Assembly: GCF_016907835.1 (NCBI RefSeq)
Contig: NZ_JAFBCT010000001.1
Coordinates: forward strand, 2,604,001-2,668,000
DNA: 64,000 nt
DNA from: Agromyces cerinus
Lineage (GTDB): Bacteria > Actinomycetota > Actinomycetes > Actinomycetales > Microbacteriaceae
Direction of reading: 5' to 3'
Shown: one piece after another, positions 8,582-17,675 of the stretch
Layout of the letters: each line of letters opens with the position of its first letter
Position numbering within the stretch: position 1 is the stretch's first letter
The notes under the pieces: generated by a model
Database searches by the model: none
What the model saw: the letters and a program-made list of their open reading frames with translations, nothing else
Told to the model about the DNA's origin: nothing
Translations under genes and position numbers: made by a program

Positions 8582-9223
8582 ATGCCGACCGTCGACAGCG
8601 CCGCAGAGCGCGCCCGCACCGCGATCCGCGCCGGGATCCTCGACGGCACCCACCGGCCCGACACGATGCTCAGCGAGAACGAGCTCGCCGCAGAGCTCGG
8701 CATGAGCCGCACGCCCGTGCGGGCCGCGCTCACCCGGCTGCAGGACGAGGGCTGGATCACGATCTACCCGAAGCGCGGCGCACTCGTGAGATCGCTCAGC
8801 GACCCCGAGATCGCCGACCTCGCAGACGCCCGGCTGATCCTCGAGGCCGCCGGGGTGCAGCGCGCGACCACGACAGCCCGGAAGGCACTCGCCGACCGGC
8901 TCGAGCCGACACTCGTCGCCCAGCGCGCCGCCCTCGAGGCCCGCGACCTCGACGGCTTCGTGACCCTGACGATCGCCTTCCACCGCTCGTTCGTCGAGGC
9001 CGGCGGCAATCGCACCCTCGCCGAGATCGGCGACCGGCTCACCGCGCGGCAGCGACTGCTGCTGAGCGCCCACCGGGATTCGCTCTTCGAGCGGTCCGAC
9101 CAGGTCATCGACGAGCATCGCGCCCTCATCGAACGGCTGCGCGCCGACGACCCCGCCGGCTTCGCCGAGGCCCTGCGCACCCATCTGATGGACACGCACG
9201 GCCCCGAACTCGGCCCGATCTGA
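8582..9223 (+). CDS. GntR-family (FadR-type) transcriptional regulator
   Basis: 213 residues. The N-terminal winged helix (about 4-70, LSENELAAELGMSRTPVRAALTRL) is followed by an all-helical FCD ligand domain with the metal-binding pattern (DARLILE, AFHRSFVEAGGN, DEHRALIERL). A GTG at 8513 would overlap the ccdA-like stop, but the ATG at 8582 sits 6 nt after a -10-like CATGAT, matching the leaderless pattern elsewhere in this window. I therefore prefer 8582. The ligand is probably an organic acid; the target is unknown and the convergent monooxygenase gene is not an obvious one. Confidence 0.85.
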   Translation: MPTVDSAAERARTAIRAGILDGTHRPDTMLSENELAAELGMSRTPVRAALTRLQDEGWITIYPKRGALVRSLSDPEIADLADARLILEAAGVQRATTTARKALADRLEPTLVAQRAALEARDLDGFVTLTIAFHRSFVEAGGNRTLAEIGDRLTARQRLLLSAHRDSLFERSDQVIDEHRALIERLRADDPAGFAEALRTHLMDTHGPELGPI

Positions 9224-9244
9224 GGTCGCGGGCCCGAACTCGCG

Positions 9245-10510
9245 TCAGTCGTCGGCGGGCACCGGCACAGTGAGGCTCGCCCGCTCGTTCAGCAGCTCGG
9301 GCACGAAGCCCGCCGCCTGCTTGTAGCGGTTCGCGATCTCGGCGCGCTCGGCGTAGGGCACGACGAGTTCGATGTCGCCGAAGCCGCCGGGCGCTCGCTC
9401 GTACGCGAGCTGCATGACCTGCTCCGGCCCCATCGAGCGGTTGCTGAGCGTGAGCGCCGTGGTGCGCGGGCGACGCTCGGCCTCGTAGGCGCCGAGCGCA
9501 TCCTCGATCGGGTCGACCGTGCCGAGCTGGAAGGCGAGGGTGCGGGCGTCGATGATCGCCTGCGATGCACCGTTCGAACCGATCGGGTACATGGCGTGCG
9601 CGGCGTCGCCGAGCAGCGTCTGCGAACCGAAGGTCCAGCGTTCGACCGGGTCGCGATCCACCATCGGGTACTCGAGGATCTCGTCGGCGGCGGAGATGAC
9701 GGCCGGAACGTCGAGCCATCCGAAGTCCCAGTCGGCGAAGCGGCCGAGCACCGCGCTCGGGTCTGCGCCTCGGTTCCAGTCGCTCGCACCCGGCTCGGGG
9801 TCATCGGAACGGTACTCGGCGATGAAGTTCACCGTCTGCAGCCCGTCGTCGCCGACCGCCGAGAGCGGGTAGGCGACGAACTTCTGCATCGCGTCGCCGG
9901 CCATGATCATGGTGAGCCCGTCGAGGTACGGCCGCACCCGCGCGGTGCCGCGCCAGAGGATCAGGCCGTTCCACACCGGCGCACCCTCGTCGGGGTACTG
10001 CTGGCGGCGCAGCGCACTGTGGATGCCGTCGGCGGCGATCACGGCGTCGGCCGTCACCCGGGTGCCGGCGTCGGGCCCGCCGACGATGGCGACGCTCGTG
10101 CGCGCACCCTCGCTGCGGGCGTCGCCGACCGGGCTGCCGAGGCGGATGGCGCCGGCGCCGAGACGCTCGAGCACGGCGTCGCGCAGCAGGAGCTGCAGAC
10201 GCCCACGATGCACGGAGTACTGCGGCCAGTGGTAGCCGGCCGCGCGCCCGCGCGGCTCCGACCAGATCTGCTGACCGTGGCGGTTGAAGTACGAGAGGGT
10301 GCTCGTGGCCACGCCGAGCTCGGCGAGCTCGTCGCCGAGCCCGAGCTCGGTGAGCTCGCGCACGGCATGCGGCAGCAGGTTGATGCCGACGCCGAGCGGC
10401 CGGATCTCGGGCACGGACTCGTACAGTGTCACGTCGTCGATGCCCGCCGCGTGCAGCGAGAGCGCCGTCGTCAGGCCGCCGATGCCGGCGCCCGCGATGA
10501 GGACGTTCAT
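9245..10510 (-). CDS. FAD-dependent aromatic-type monooxygenase (PhzS-like)
   Basis: 421 residues of the PF01494 flavoprotein hydroxylase fold. The dinucleotide-binding motif GAGIGG is at 7-12 and the second FAD motif GDAAHAMYPIGSNGASQAI is in the C-terminal third. Strong overall likeness to the PhzS-like group (IRPLGVGINLLPHAVREL, SVHRGRLQLLL) points to NAD(P)H-dependent hydroxylation of a small ring compound. The ATG at 10510 has GGAGA 9 nt upstream; extra in-frame sequence to 10618 looks non-coding. It is last in the amidohydrolase/ABC operon, 44 bp after the ATPase gene, so it may act on the imported and hydrolysed substrate. Confidence 0.85.
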   Translation of the reverse strand: MNVLIAGAGIGGLTTALSLHAAGIDDVTLYESVPEIRPLGVGINLLPHAVRELTELGLGDELAELGVATSTLSYFNRHGQQIWSEPRGRAAGYHWPQYSVHRGRLQLLLRDAVLERLGAGAIRLGSPVGDARSEGARTSVAIVGGPDAGTRVTADAVIAADGIHSALRRQQYPDEGAPVWNGLILWRGTARVRPYLDGLTMIMAGDAMQKFVAYPLSAVGDDGLQTVNFIAEYRSDDPEPGASDWNRGADPSAVLGRFADWDFGWLDVPAVISAADEILEYPMVDRDPVERWTFGSQTLLGDAAHAMYPIGSNGASQAIIDARTLAFQLGTVDPIEDALGAYEAERRPRTTALTLSNRSMGPEQVMQLAYERAPGGFGDIELVVPYAERAEIANRYKQAAGFVPELLNERASLTVPVPADD

Positions 10511-10554
10511 GGTGTGGTTCTCCAGTTCGATGGTTCGGGCCGACGGCGTCGCGC

Positions 10555-12291
10555 TCAGTTCTGCGCGACGGGGTCCTCGAGCTCGCTCGCCTCTGCGGCG
10601 ACGGCCTCGAGGTTCCACTCGGGTCGCGGTACCGAGTCGATGAGCAGTCGCGTGTAGGGATGCTGCGGATTGCCGAGCAGCTCGACCGTGCGGCCGCGCT
10701 CGACGATCTCGCCGGTCTTCATGACCACGGTCTCGTCGCAGAGTCGGCGCACCACCGCGAGGTCGTGGCTGATGAAGAGCACGGTGAGCCCGCGCTCGCG
10801 GCGGATCTCCTCGACGAGCGAGAGCACCTGCGCCTGCACTGAGACGTCGAGCGCGCTCGTCGCCTCGTCCATGACGAGCACATCGGGTTCGATCGCGAGC
10901 GCCCGGGCGATCGCGACGCGCTGCCGCTGTCCGCCCGAGAGGGTGCGCGGTCGCGCCTGGGCGTGCACATCACCGAGTCCGACCTGCTCGAGCAGCTCGA
11001 CGACGCGCTCCCGGGCATCCGTCGTCGAGAGGCGGCGGTGCAGCCGCATGGCGTCTTCGATCGCCTTGCCCGCGGTGATGCGCGGGTCGAGCGACAGGTA
11101 CGGGTCCTGGAAGACCATCTGCACCGAGCGTGCGTGCTCGAGCCGTTCGACCCGCGAGCTCGGCACCGAGGTGCGTTCGCGTCCGGCGATGCGGATGTCG
11201 CCGGCATCCGCCTGCTCGAGACCCACGATCATGCGGGCGAAGGTCGACTTGCCCGAACCCGATTCGCCGACGACGCCGAGGGCGCCGCCGCGCGGGATCT
11301 CGATCGAGGCGTCGATGACGGCGCGCACCGGCTCCTTGCCGCGGCGCACGTACGTCTTCGAGATGCCGCTCGCCGAGAGCATCGCCTCGGCGGGCGCAGA
11401 CGGCGCAGTTGCCGAAGCGGATGCCGCGGCATCCGACTGCGGTGCGACGACCCTGTCGGAGGTCGTCGTCGCCGAGGCATCCGTGCCCGGACCGGCCGAT
11501 GCTGCTGAGTCGCGCGCGACGACGATCGTCGGCGTGGCCGCCACGAGTCGCTTGGTGTACGCCGCCTGGGGGTTGCTGAACACCTGGCGGGCGTCGCCCT
11601 GCTCCTCGACCCGGCCCGCGCTCATCACGTAGACGCGATCGCAGATCGCGGCGGCGAGGTTCAGGTCATGGGTGATGAAGAGCATGCCCATGCCCCGGCT
11701 CGCACGCTGCTCGGCGAGCACGCCGATGATCTCGGCCTGCGTCGTGACGTCGAGCGCGGTCGTCGGCTCATCGCAGATGAGCAGGCGCGGCGAGCTCGTG
11801 AGCGCACCGGCGATCATGACGCGCTGCAGCATGCCGCCCGAGAGCTCGTGCGGGTACTGGTTCAGGTGCTCTTCGGGGCGCGGCAGGCGCACCGCCTCCA
11901 TGAGCGAGATGGCGACGGCCTTCGCGTCGGCCGCCGAGCGACCCTCGCAGAGACGCATCGTCTCGGTGAGGTGGTCGCCGACCGTGCGCATCGGGTTGAT
12001 GCCGGCCCGCGGGTCCTGGAAGATCATCGACGCACGCGTGCGGCGCAGGCCCAGCAGTTCGCTGCGGCTCGCGTCGAGCACCGACTGGTCGAGCAGCTGC
12101 ACCGATCCGCCCATGGTCGCCCGGCTGGGCAGGAGGCCGAGCACCGAGCGGGCCGTGAGCGACTTGCCCGAGCCCGACTCGCCGACGAGGCCGACGGTCT
12201 CCCCTTCGGCGACCGTGAGGCTGATGCCGTCGAGCAGTCGCCTGCCGTTCGGCAGGTCGAGCGTGAGCTCGGAGATGTCGAGGAGTGTCAT
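10555..12291 (-). CDS. Oligopeptide-type ABC transporter, double ATP-binding protein
   Basis: 578 residues with two complete nucleotide-binding domains in one chain, like a DppD-DppF fusion. Domain 1 has Walker A GESGSGKS (37-44), signature LSGGM and Walker B LLICDEPTTALD. Domain 2 has GESGSGKST, LSGGQRQRVAIARAL and LVMDEATSALD. Between them is an Ala/Ser/Thr-rich linker that encodes one copy of an 18-bp palindrome repeated in the window (11418-11435). The ATG overlaps the stop of the upstream permease (ATGA). It powers import of the peptide-like substrate bound by the lipoprotein at 14150. Confidence 0.93.
   Translation of the reverse strand: MTLLDISELTLDLPNGRRLLDGISLTVAEGETVGLVGESGSGKSLTARSVLGLLPSRATMGGSVQLLDQSVLDASRSELLGLRRTRASMIFQDPRAGINPMRTVGDHLTETMRLCEGRSAADAKAVAISLMEAVRLPRPEEHLNQYPHELSGGMLQRVMIAGALTSSPRLLICDEPTTALDVTTQAEIIGVLAEQRASRGMGMLFITHDLNLAAAICDRVYVMSAGRVEEQGDARQVFSNPQAAYTKRLVAATPTIVVARDSAASAGPGTDASATTTSDRVVAPQSDAAASASATAPSAPAEAMLSASGISKTYVRRGKEPVRAVIDASIEIPRGGALGVVGESGSGKSTFARMIVGLEQADAGDIRIAGRERTSVPSSRVERLEHARSVQMVFQDPYLSLDPRITAGKAIEDAMRLHRRLSTTDARERVVELLEQVGLGDVHAQARPRTLSGGQRQRVAIARALAIEPDVLVMDEATSALDVSVQAQVLSLVEEIRRERGLTVLFISHDLAVVRRLCDETVVMKTGEIVERGRTVELLGNPQHPYTRLLIDSVPRPEWNLEAVAAEASELEDPVAQN
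11418..11435. repeat. Copy 1 of 18-bp palindrome CGGATGCCGCGGCATCCG
   Basis: A perfect 18-bp palindrome inside the interdomain linker of the ABC ATPase (about residues 286-291). Identical copies are intergenic at 34787-34804 and 55125-55142. Confidence 0.75.
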
Positions 12292-13148
12292 GCGGGGATC
12301 TCGCCTCCGATGCGGTCCGAGAGTTCTTCGCCGATCACGTTGACCGCGACGACGACGAGCACGATCGCGACCGCTGGCACGAGTGCGGGAAGGAAGTATC
12401 CGCCGATGAGGCCGGACTGGGCCTCGTTCACCATCGCGCCCCAGTCGGCTGTGGGCGCCTGGACGCCGAGGCCGAGGAACGAGAGGGCGGCGAGCTCGGC
12501 GAGCACGTAGCCGAAGTTCAGCGTCGACTGCGCGCCGACGATCGGCATCACGTTGGGCAGCACTCGGCGCAGCGCGATGAACCCGCCGCCGAAGCCCTGC
12601 ACACGATAGGCCGCGACGTACGGACGCGAGCGTTCGGACGCGATGAGCGAGCGCGTGAGCCGCGCGACGAACGGGGCGTAGGCGATGCTCATGGCCACGA
12701 CCGGGGCGACGAGGCCCTTGCCGAAGAGCGCGACCGCCATGATCGCGAGGAGCAGCGCCGGGAAGGCGAAGATCACGTCGAAGATGCGGCCGAGCACCGA
12801 GTCGATCCAACCGCCGCGCCAGCCGGCCAGGAGGCCGAGCAGGATGCCGACGATCGTCGAGAAGATGACGACGAGCAGCGGCGCCAGGAGCGCGGTGCGC
12901 GCACCGAACATCATGCGGCTCAGGGTGTCGCGGCCGAGCGCGTCGGTGCCGAGCCAGTGCGCCGGGCTCGGCCCGGCCTGGATGTTCAGCAGGTCGACCT
13001 GGTTCGGCGGATACGGGGCGAGGAACGACGCGAAGATCGCGGCGAGCGTCACGACGCCGAGGAACACGGCGCTGATGAGGAACGTGGTGCTCGAGCGCCG
13101 CACGCGCGGAGCCCGCAGCACCTTCATGGCCATGGTGGGGGTGGTCAT
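12288..13148 (-). CDS. ABC transporter permease (DppC/OppC type)
   Basis: 286 residues with six predicted helices. It has the N-terminal OppC_N segment (LAPYPPNQVDLLNIQAGPSP, LGTDALGRDTLSRMMFGAR), and the permease EAA-like loop around LRRVLPNVMPIVGAQSTLN contacts the ATPase. The start at 13148 overlaps the stop of the partner permease (ATGA), and its own stop overlaps the ATPase start. It forms the membrane channel with the DppB-type permease. Confidence 0.92.
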   Translation of the reverse strand: MTTPTMAMKVLRAPRVRRSSTTFLISAVFLGVVTLAAIFASFLAPYPPNQVDLLNIQAGPSPAHWLGTDALGRDTLSRMMFGARTALLAPLLVVIFSTIVGILLGLLAGWRGGWIDSVLGRIFDVIFAFPALLLAIMAVALFGKGLVAPVVAMSIAYAPFVARLTRSLIASERSRPYVAAYRVQGFGGGFIALRRVLPNVMPIVGAQSTLNFGYVLAELAALSFLGLGVQAPTADWGAMVNEAQSGLIGGYFLPALVPAVAIVLVVVAVNVIGEELSDRIGGEIPA

Positions 13149-14101
13149 CGGGCACCAGCTCCTGCAGCGGCTCGGGGGTCGATCCACGGTTCGAGGACGT
13201 CGATGATCGCGTTCACCACGACGAACGCCGTGACGATGAGCAGCACGATCGCCTGCACGACCGGGAAGTCGAGACGGTCGACCGATGCGACGAGCAGCGA
13301 GCCGATGCCGGCGAGACCGAACGCCGCCTCGACGATCGAGCTCGCGACGAGGAGGCCTGCCACGAGCACGCCGCTGACGGTGAGGATCGGGCCGATCGAG
13401 TTGCGGAAGACGTGACGACGGATGACAGTGCCGCGCTTGAGTCCGCGGCTGGTCGCCACCTCGACGTGCTCACGACCGAGCTGCTCGACCATGGAGGATC
13501 GGGTGACCTTGCCGACGAGCACGACGAAGACGATCGCGAGCGCGATCGACGGCAGCACGAGGTGGTAGATCGTGTCGAAGAACCCCTCGCCGGACCCGAA
13601 CGACGGGAACCAGCCGAGCTGCACCGCGAAGATCGCGATCAGCACGATGGAGCCGACGAACGACGGGATGGCGCCGAGCACGGTGAGGCCGATCAGCACG
13701 GCACGGTCGAGCACCTTGCCCCGGTTGAGGGATGCCACGATGCCGGCCGTGAGGCCGACCACTGCGATCATCGTGCCGGCCATGATGACGAGGCCGAGGG
13801 TCACCGGTAGGCGATCGCCGATCACCTGCGAGACATCCTGCCGGTACTGCAGCGAGCGACCGAAGTCACCCTGCAGCACGCCGGTGAGCCAGTTCAGGTA
13901 CTGCTGCCACGGCGGCAGGTCGAGCCCGTACTGGGCGGTGACCTGGGCCACGGCCTCGGGGCTGGGCTTCCGGCCGCGCAGCAGGAAGCTGACGGGGTCG
14001 CCGGGCACGAGGAACCGCGAGAAGAACACGAGCAGTGATGCGAGGAAGAGCGTGAGGAGCAGGGCGCCGAGCTTGCCCGCCACCCGGCGGAGCGTGGTCA
14101 T
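13145..14101 (-). CDS. ABC transporter permease (DppB/OppB type)
   Basis: 318 residues. Typical DppB features are the N-terminal helix with FLVPGDPVSFLLRG, a periplasmic-type loop with YGLDLPPWQQYLNWLTGVLQGDFGRSL, and the ATPase-docking segment EVATSRGLKRGTVIRRHVFRN. It pairs with the downstream DppC-type permease through a 4-bp overlap, and starts about 50 bp after the lipoprotein gene. Confidence 0.93.
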   Translation of the reverse strand: MTTLRRVAGKLGALLLTLFLASLLVFFSRFLVPGDPVSFLLRGRKPSPEAVAQVTAQYGLDLPPWQQYLNWLTGVLQGDFGRSLQYRQDVSQVIGDRLPVTLGLVIMAGTMIAVVGLTAGIVASLNRGKVLDRAVLIGLTVLGAIPSFVGSIVLIAIFAVQLGWFPSFGSGEGFFDTIYHLVLPSIALAIVFVVLVGKVTRSSMVEQLGREHVEVATSRGLKRGTVIRRHVFRNSIGPILTVSGVLVAGLLVASSIVEAAFGLAGIGSLLVASVDRLDFPVVQAIVLLIVTAFVVVNAIIDVLEPWIDPRAAAGAGAR

Positions 14102-14149
14102 CGGATGACCGCCGCTCCGCCGAGGTGGACCAGGCTGCGCCCGTCAGTG

Positions 14150-15808
14150 CTAGCGTGCGCCAATGGTTGCTGCCCAGGGGTAGTACAGGAAGGCGATCGA
14201 CGGTGCGACGCCGGTGATGCGCTCACCCATGAACAGGGTCACGGGGGCCTCGAACATCGGCAGCCACGGGAGCTCCTCGTTCGCGATCTGCTGTGCTTCG
14301 GCGGTCTTCTCCGAGCGCGCAGCGGGGTCTTCGATCGTGAGCGCCTCGTTGACGACGGCGTCGAACTCGGGGTTGGACCATTCGCCGTAGTTGCTGAACT
14401 CGCCGGTGCGCAGCACGCTGTACATCTCGAGCGGGTCGGGGCTCGAGAGGTACCACGAGGTGTAGAACAGGTCGACGCCCTCGCGAGCGGTCGGGTCGGA
14501 GAACAGTGCCGTGTAGGCGTTCGGCGTGACGGTCTCGATGTTGACCTTGAGGCCGATCGCCTCGGCCGCCGCTGCGGTGGCCTGCGCGTAGACGTTGAAG
14601 TCGCTGCTGATCGGGGCGGTCACGTAGGTGAGCTCCTCGCCGGCCACGCCGGCTTCCTCGACGAGCTTCTTGGCCGCCTCGAGGTCGTACGGGTACTCCT
14701 CGATGTCGCCGAACGCACTCGCGATGGCGGCGTCGCTCGCGCCGTCCCAGACCGACTCGGTCGTGAGCACGTCGGTCGTGTTGCCGTAGCCCTTGACCGC
14801 CGCGTCGACGATGCCCTGGCGGTCGAGCGCCATGAGCAGCGCCTGGCGCACGCGCACGTCGCCGAGCGGGCCCTCGAGGTCGGAGATGATCAGGTTGTTG
14901 ACCGCGGTGTTCAGGCCGAAGAGCATGTCGCCCTGGTCCGAGTCGAGCAGCTGGGGCACGGCGTCGGCGGGAATCATCCAGCCGCCGTCGACCTCACCCG
15001 ACTTCAGCGCGTTGGTGCGGGCGTTGGCGTCGTTCATGAAGATGAACTTCACCTCGGCCGAGCGCGCGGTGAGCTCGGGGTCCCAGTAGCCGTCGTAGCG
15101 CTCGAGCGTGATCGACTCGCCCGACTGCCACTCGCCGAAGCTGAACGGGCCGGTGCAGTTCACGCCGCCGGTCGAGTTGCCGTAGTCGGCACCCTTCTCT
15201 GCGAGGGTGGCCGCGGACTCGATGACACCGGCGGAGCCGCCCATGCCGAGGTTGAACTGCGAGTCGGGCCCGGTCATGGTGACCGTGACCTGCATGTCGC
15301 CGGTCTGCTCGATCGAGGCCACGTTCTGGTAGTTCGAGTACCACGACGAGCCGACGGCCGGGTCGAGGTGGCGGCTCATCGACGCGACGACGTCGGCCGC
15401 GGTCAGCGGGGTGCCGTCGTGGAAGGTGACGCCGCTGCGGATCTCGTAGACCCAGGTCTCGGGCGTCGGGTGCGCGAACGACTCGGCGAGGCCGGGCGAG
15501 AGAGTCCAGTCGGGGTTCAGGCGCATGAGCGACTCGCAGACGTTGGCGAGCACCATGTTGTCGGCGTAGTCGAACGCGTAGGCGTAGTCGAGCGAGTAGG
15601 GCTCGGCGTAGTTCGCCCACGTGAACGAGTCGAGGTCACCCGAGGGCGCGTCGGTCTGAGCGGTGAGTTCCCACTCGGCCGGCTGGGCCTTCTCGGGTTC
15701 GGCGCCGGAGCAGCCGGTCAGGACGAGTGCGGCTCCGAGTCCGGCGGCGACGAGCGACGCGACGCGGCGACCGGTGCCTCGGGCGGGCATGACAGGGGAC
15801 GGGGACAT
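14150..15808 (-). CDS. Peptide-type ABC transporter substrate-binding lipoprotein
   Basis: 552 residues of the SBP_bac_5 (DppA/OppA) family. A positively charged N-terminus, hydrophobic stretch and lipobox LTGC (30-33) predict a membrane-anchored lipoprotein with acylated C33. Family landmarks include RSGVTFHDGTPLTAADVV and VRQALLMALDRQGIV. AGGAG lies 9 nt before the ATG. It is preceded by the amidohydrolase gene (19-bp gap) and followed by the two permeases and ATPase. Ligands of this family include peptides, opines, nickel and sugars; the linked amidohydrolase suggests an amide or N-acyl compound. Confidence 0.92.
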   Translation of the reverse strand: MSPSPVMPARGTGRRVASLVAAGLGAALVLTGCSGAEPEKAQPAEWELTAQTDAPSGDLDSFTWANYAEPYSLDYAYAFDYADNMVLANVCESLMRLNPDWTLSPGLAESFAHPTPETWVYEIRSGVTFHDGTPLTAADVVASMSRHLDPAVGSSWYSNYQNVASIEQTGDMQVTVTMTGPDSQFNLGMGGSAGVIESAATLAEKGADYGNSTGGVNCTGPFSFGEWQSGESITLERYDGYWDPELTARSAEVKFIFMNDANARTNALKSGEVDGGWMIPADAVPQLLDSDQGDMLFGLNTAVNNLIISDLEGPLGDVRVRQALLMALDRQGIVDAAVKGYGNTTDVLTTESVWDGASDAAIASAFGDIEEYPYDLEAAKKLVEEAGVAGEELTYVTAPISSDFNVYAQATAAAAEAIGLKVNIETVTPNAYTALFSDPTAREGVDLFYTSWYLSSPDPLEMYSVLRTGEFSNYGEWSNPEFDAVVNEALTIEDPAARSEKTAEAQQIANEELPWLPMFEAPVTLFMGERITGVAPSIAFLYYPWAATIGAR

Positions 15809-15827
15809 ATTTGGCGGCTCCTCTTGG

Positions 15828-17486
15828 TCAGGCAGTGCGGGTGAAGGCGGACGTGCCCTCGATCCAGGTGGAGGTCACCGTCGCGCGGTGGATCTCCTCC
15901 TTGGGGAGGCTGAAGGGGTTCGGTTCGAGCACGACGAGGTTCGCGAGGTAGCCCTCGCGGATGTATCCGGTGTCGTGGTCGCGGTGGTTCACGTAGGCGG
16001 TGCCCGAGGTGTAGGCGGCCATCGCCGTCTCGAGGTCGAGACGCTGGTGCTCGCCGCCGAGGGGCTCGGAGTCGAGGCCCGGTGCGATGCGGTTGACGGC
16101 GATGTGGATCGCGTCCATCGGGTCGGCGCTCGAGACGGGCCAGTCGCTGCCCGCCGCGAGGCGTGCGCCGTGGCGCACCAGGTCGCCGAACGGGTACTGG
16201 CGGGCTTCGGCGCCGTCCTGCAGGAACGGCAGGGTGAGGTCGTCGATCTGGTCTTCGTGGGTCGCCCAGAGCGCCTGCAGATTCGCGACCGCGTCGAGCG
16301 GGGCGAATCGCGCCGTCTCCGACTCCTCGACGATCTGCAGGTGTGCGAGGTGGTGGCGTCCGTCACCGGGCCCGTTGGCCGTGCGCGCCGCCTCGATGGC
16401 GTCGAGCGCTTCGCGCACCGCCCGGTCGCCGAGCGCGTGGAAGTGCACCTGCATGCCTGCGGCGTCGAGGTCGGTGACGACCTGCTTCAGGAACTCGGGG
16501 TCGACGAACGAGAGTCCGCTGTTGTCGGTGTCGTGACCGTGGCTGTCGCGGTAGGGCGTGAGCATGGCAGCCGTCTGGTTCTCGGCGACGCCGTCGACCA
16601 TGATCTTGGTCGTGCCGAGCGAGTAGCGAGCGGTCGTGCCCGCAGCGACGAGCTCGTCGCGACGCGCGATCATCTGCTCGACCTGCTCGATGCCGCCGTC
16701 GCGCTCCCACCACTGGGCGCCGACCACGTGCACGCGCAGCGTGCCCTCTGCGACGGCCCTGCGGTAGACCTCGTCGACGCTCTCGATGCCCGAGATGCTG
16801 CCGATCATGGCGTCCTGCCAGCCGGTGATACCGAGCGCGAGCAGTTCGTCCTGCGCGCGCAGCAGACCGGCGTAGGCGAAGTCGGCCTCGATTCCGGGGC
16901 GCACCGCGCTGAACAGGTGCTCGGCGCCCTCGTGGAACGTGCCGGCCGGGAACCCGTCGGCCTCGCGCTCGATGCGCCCGTCGACGGGGTCGGCGGTCGA
17001 TGCGTCGAGACCCGCGAGGGTGATGGCCGCCGTGTTCGCCCACACGCTGTGGTGGTCGCGGCTCGAGAGCACGACGGGGCGGTCGGGCACGACGGCGTCG
17101 AGCAGTGCGCGCACGGGCGCGCCGCCCGGGTACTGGTCCATCGACCATCCGCCGCCGAGGATCCACGCTTCGTCGGGGTTCGCATCGGCGTACGCCTTCA
17201 CGGCGGCGACGGCCTCTTCGGCGCTCTCGGTCTCGGTCAGGTTGCACATGAGCAGCTCGACGCCGGCTCCGATCGGATGCACGTGCGCGTCCTGGAAGCC
17301 GGGGCTGAGCAGCGCGCCGTCGAGATGGACGACCTGCGTTCCCTCGCCGATGAGCGCCTGCGCCTCGGCCTCGGGAACGACCGCCGTGATGCGATCGCCG
17401 GTGACGGCCACGACGTGGCCCTGAATTGGTCGGCCGGTTCCTGTGAACACGGCCGCTCCGGTGAACAGCACATCGGCAGCTGACAC
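15828..17486 (-). CDS. YtcJ-like amidohydrolase (amidohydrolase family 3), first gene of ABC operon
   Basis: 552 residues. The metal-binding HxH is in GFQDAHVHPIG (H68, H70), with later VHFHALGDRAVREALDAIE, HHLAHLQIVEE and GSDWPVSSADP. The start is a GTG at 17486 with a purine-rich GAGG-type ribosome site. As the promoter-proximal gene of the operon it likely hydrolyses the compound brought in by the downstream ABC system, before or after attack by the flavin monooxygenase at the operon end. It is only distantly similar to the amidohydrolase at 2820, which is paired with a different transporter class. Confidence 0.9.
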   Translation of the reverse strand: MSAADVLFTGAAVFTGTGRPIQGHVVAVTGDRITAVVPEAEAQALIGEGTQVVHLDGALLSPGFQDAHVHPIGAGVELLMCNLTETESAEEAVAAVKAYADANPDEAWILGGGWSMDQYPGGAPVRALLDAVVPDRPVVLSSRDHHSVWANTAAITLAGLDASTADPVDGRIEREADGFPAGTFHEGAEHLFSAVRPGIEADFAYAGLLRAQDELLALGITGWQDAMIGSISGIESVDEVYRRAVAEGTLRVHVVGAQWWERDGGIEQVEQMIARRDELVAAGTTARYSLGTTKIMVDGVAENQTAAMLTPYRDSHGHDTDNSGLSFVDPEFLKQVVTDLDAAGMQVHFHALGDRAVREALDAIEAARTANGPGDGRHHLAHLQIVEESETARFAPLDAVANLQALWATHEDQIDDLTLPFLQDGAEARQYPFGDLVRHGARLAAGSDWPVSSADPMDAIHIAVNRIAPGLDSEPLGGEHQRLDLETAMAAYTSGTAYVNHRDHDTGYIREGYLANLVVLEPNPFSLPKEEIHRATVTSTWIEGTSAFTRTA

Positions 17487-17525
17487 GTCGCCCTCGCTTC
17501 CTCGTCGAACGGGTTGGTGAAGGTG

Positions 17526-17591
17526 ACGTTAGCGACGCCTCAGCACTGCTGTCAACTGTGTTGACAACATTGTGCTCGCATTCGTTATGCT
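17526..17591. promoter_or_regulatory. Divergent promoters sharing one palindromic operator
   Basis: A perfect inverted repeat, TGTCAAC-TGT-GTTGACA (17550-17566). Each arm contains a consensus -35 TTGACA, one for each strand. Leftward: TTGACA at 17555-17550, 18-bp spacer, TAACGT at 17531-17526, serving the amidohydrolase/ABC operon. Rightward: TTGACA at 17561-17566, 19-bp spacer, TATGCT at 17586-17591, serving the TetR gene. Binding of a dimer here would occlude both -35 boxes at once. Confidence 0.8.
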
Positions 17592-17675
17592 GACGTTATC
17601 GAGCGCGGCTCAGATCCGAACGGACCGTGGAGCGTGGCACGATGGACTTCGAACTTCGAGGATGAAGAGGGCGAT

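Noticed and set aside
12292..13155. Upstream extension of the ABC ATPase frame
   Set aside because: The frame stays open, but the sequence upstream of 12291 belongs to the permease in another frame, and the ATPase begins with a coupled ATGA start.
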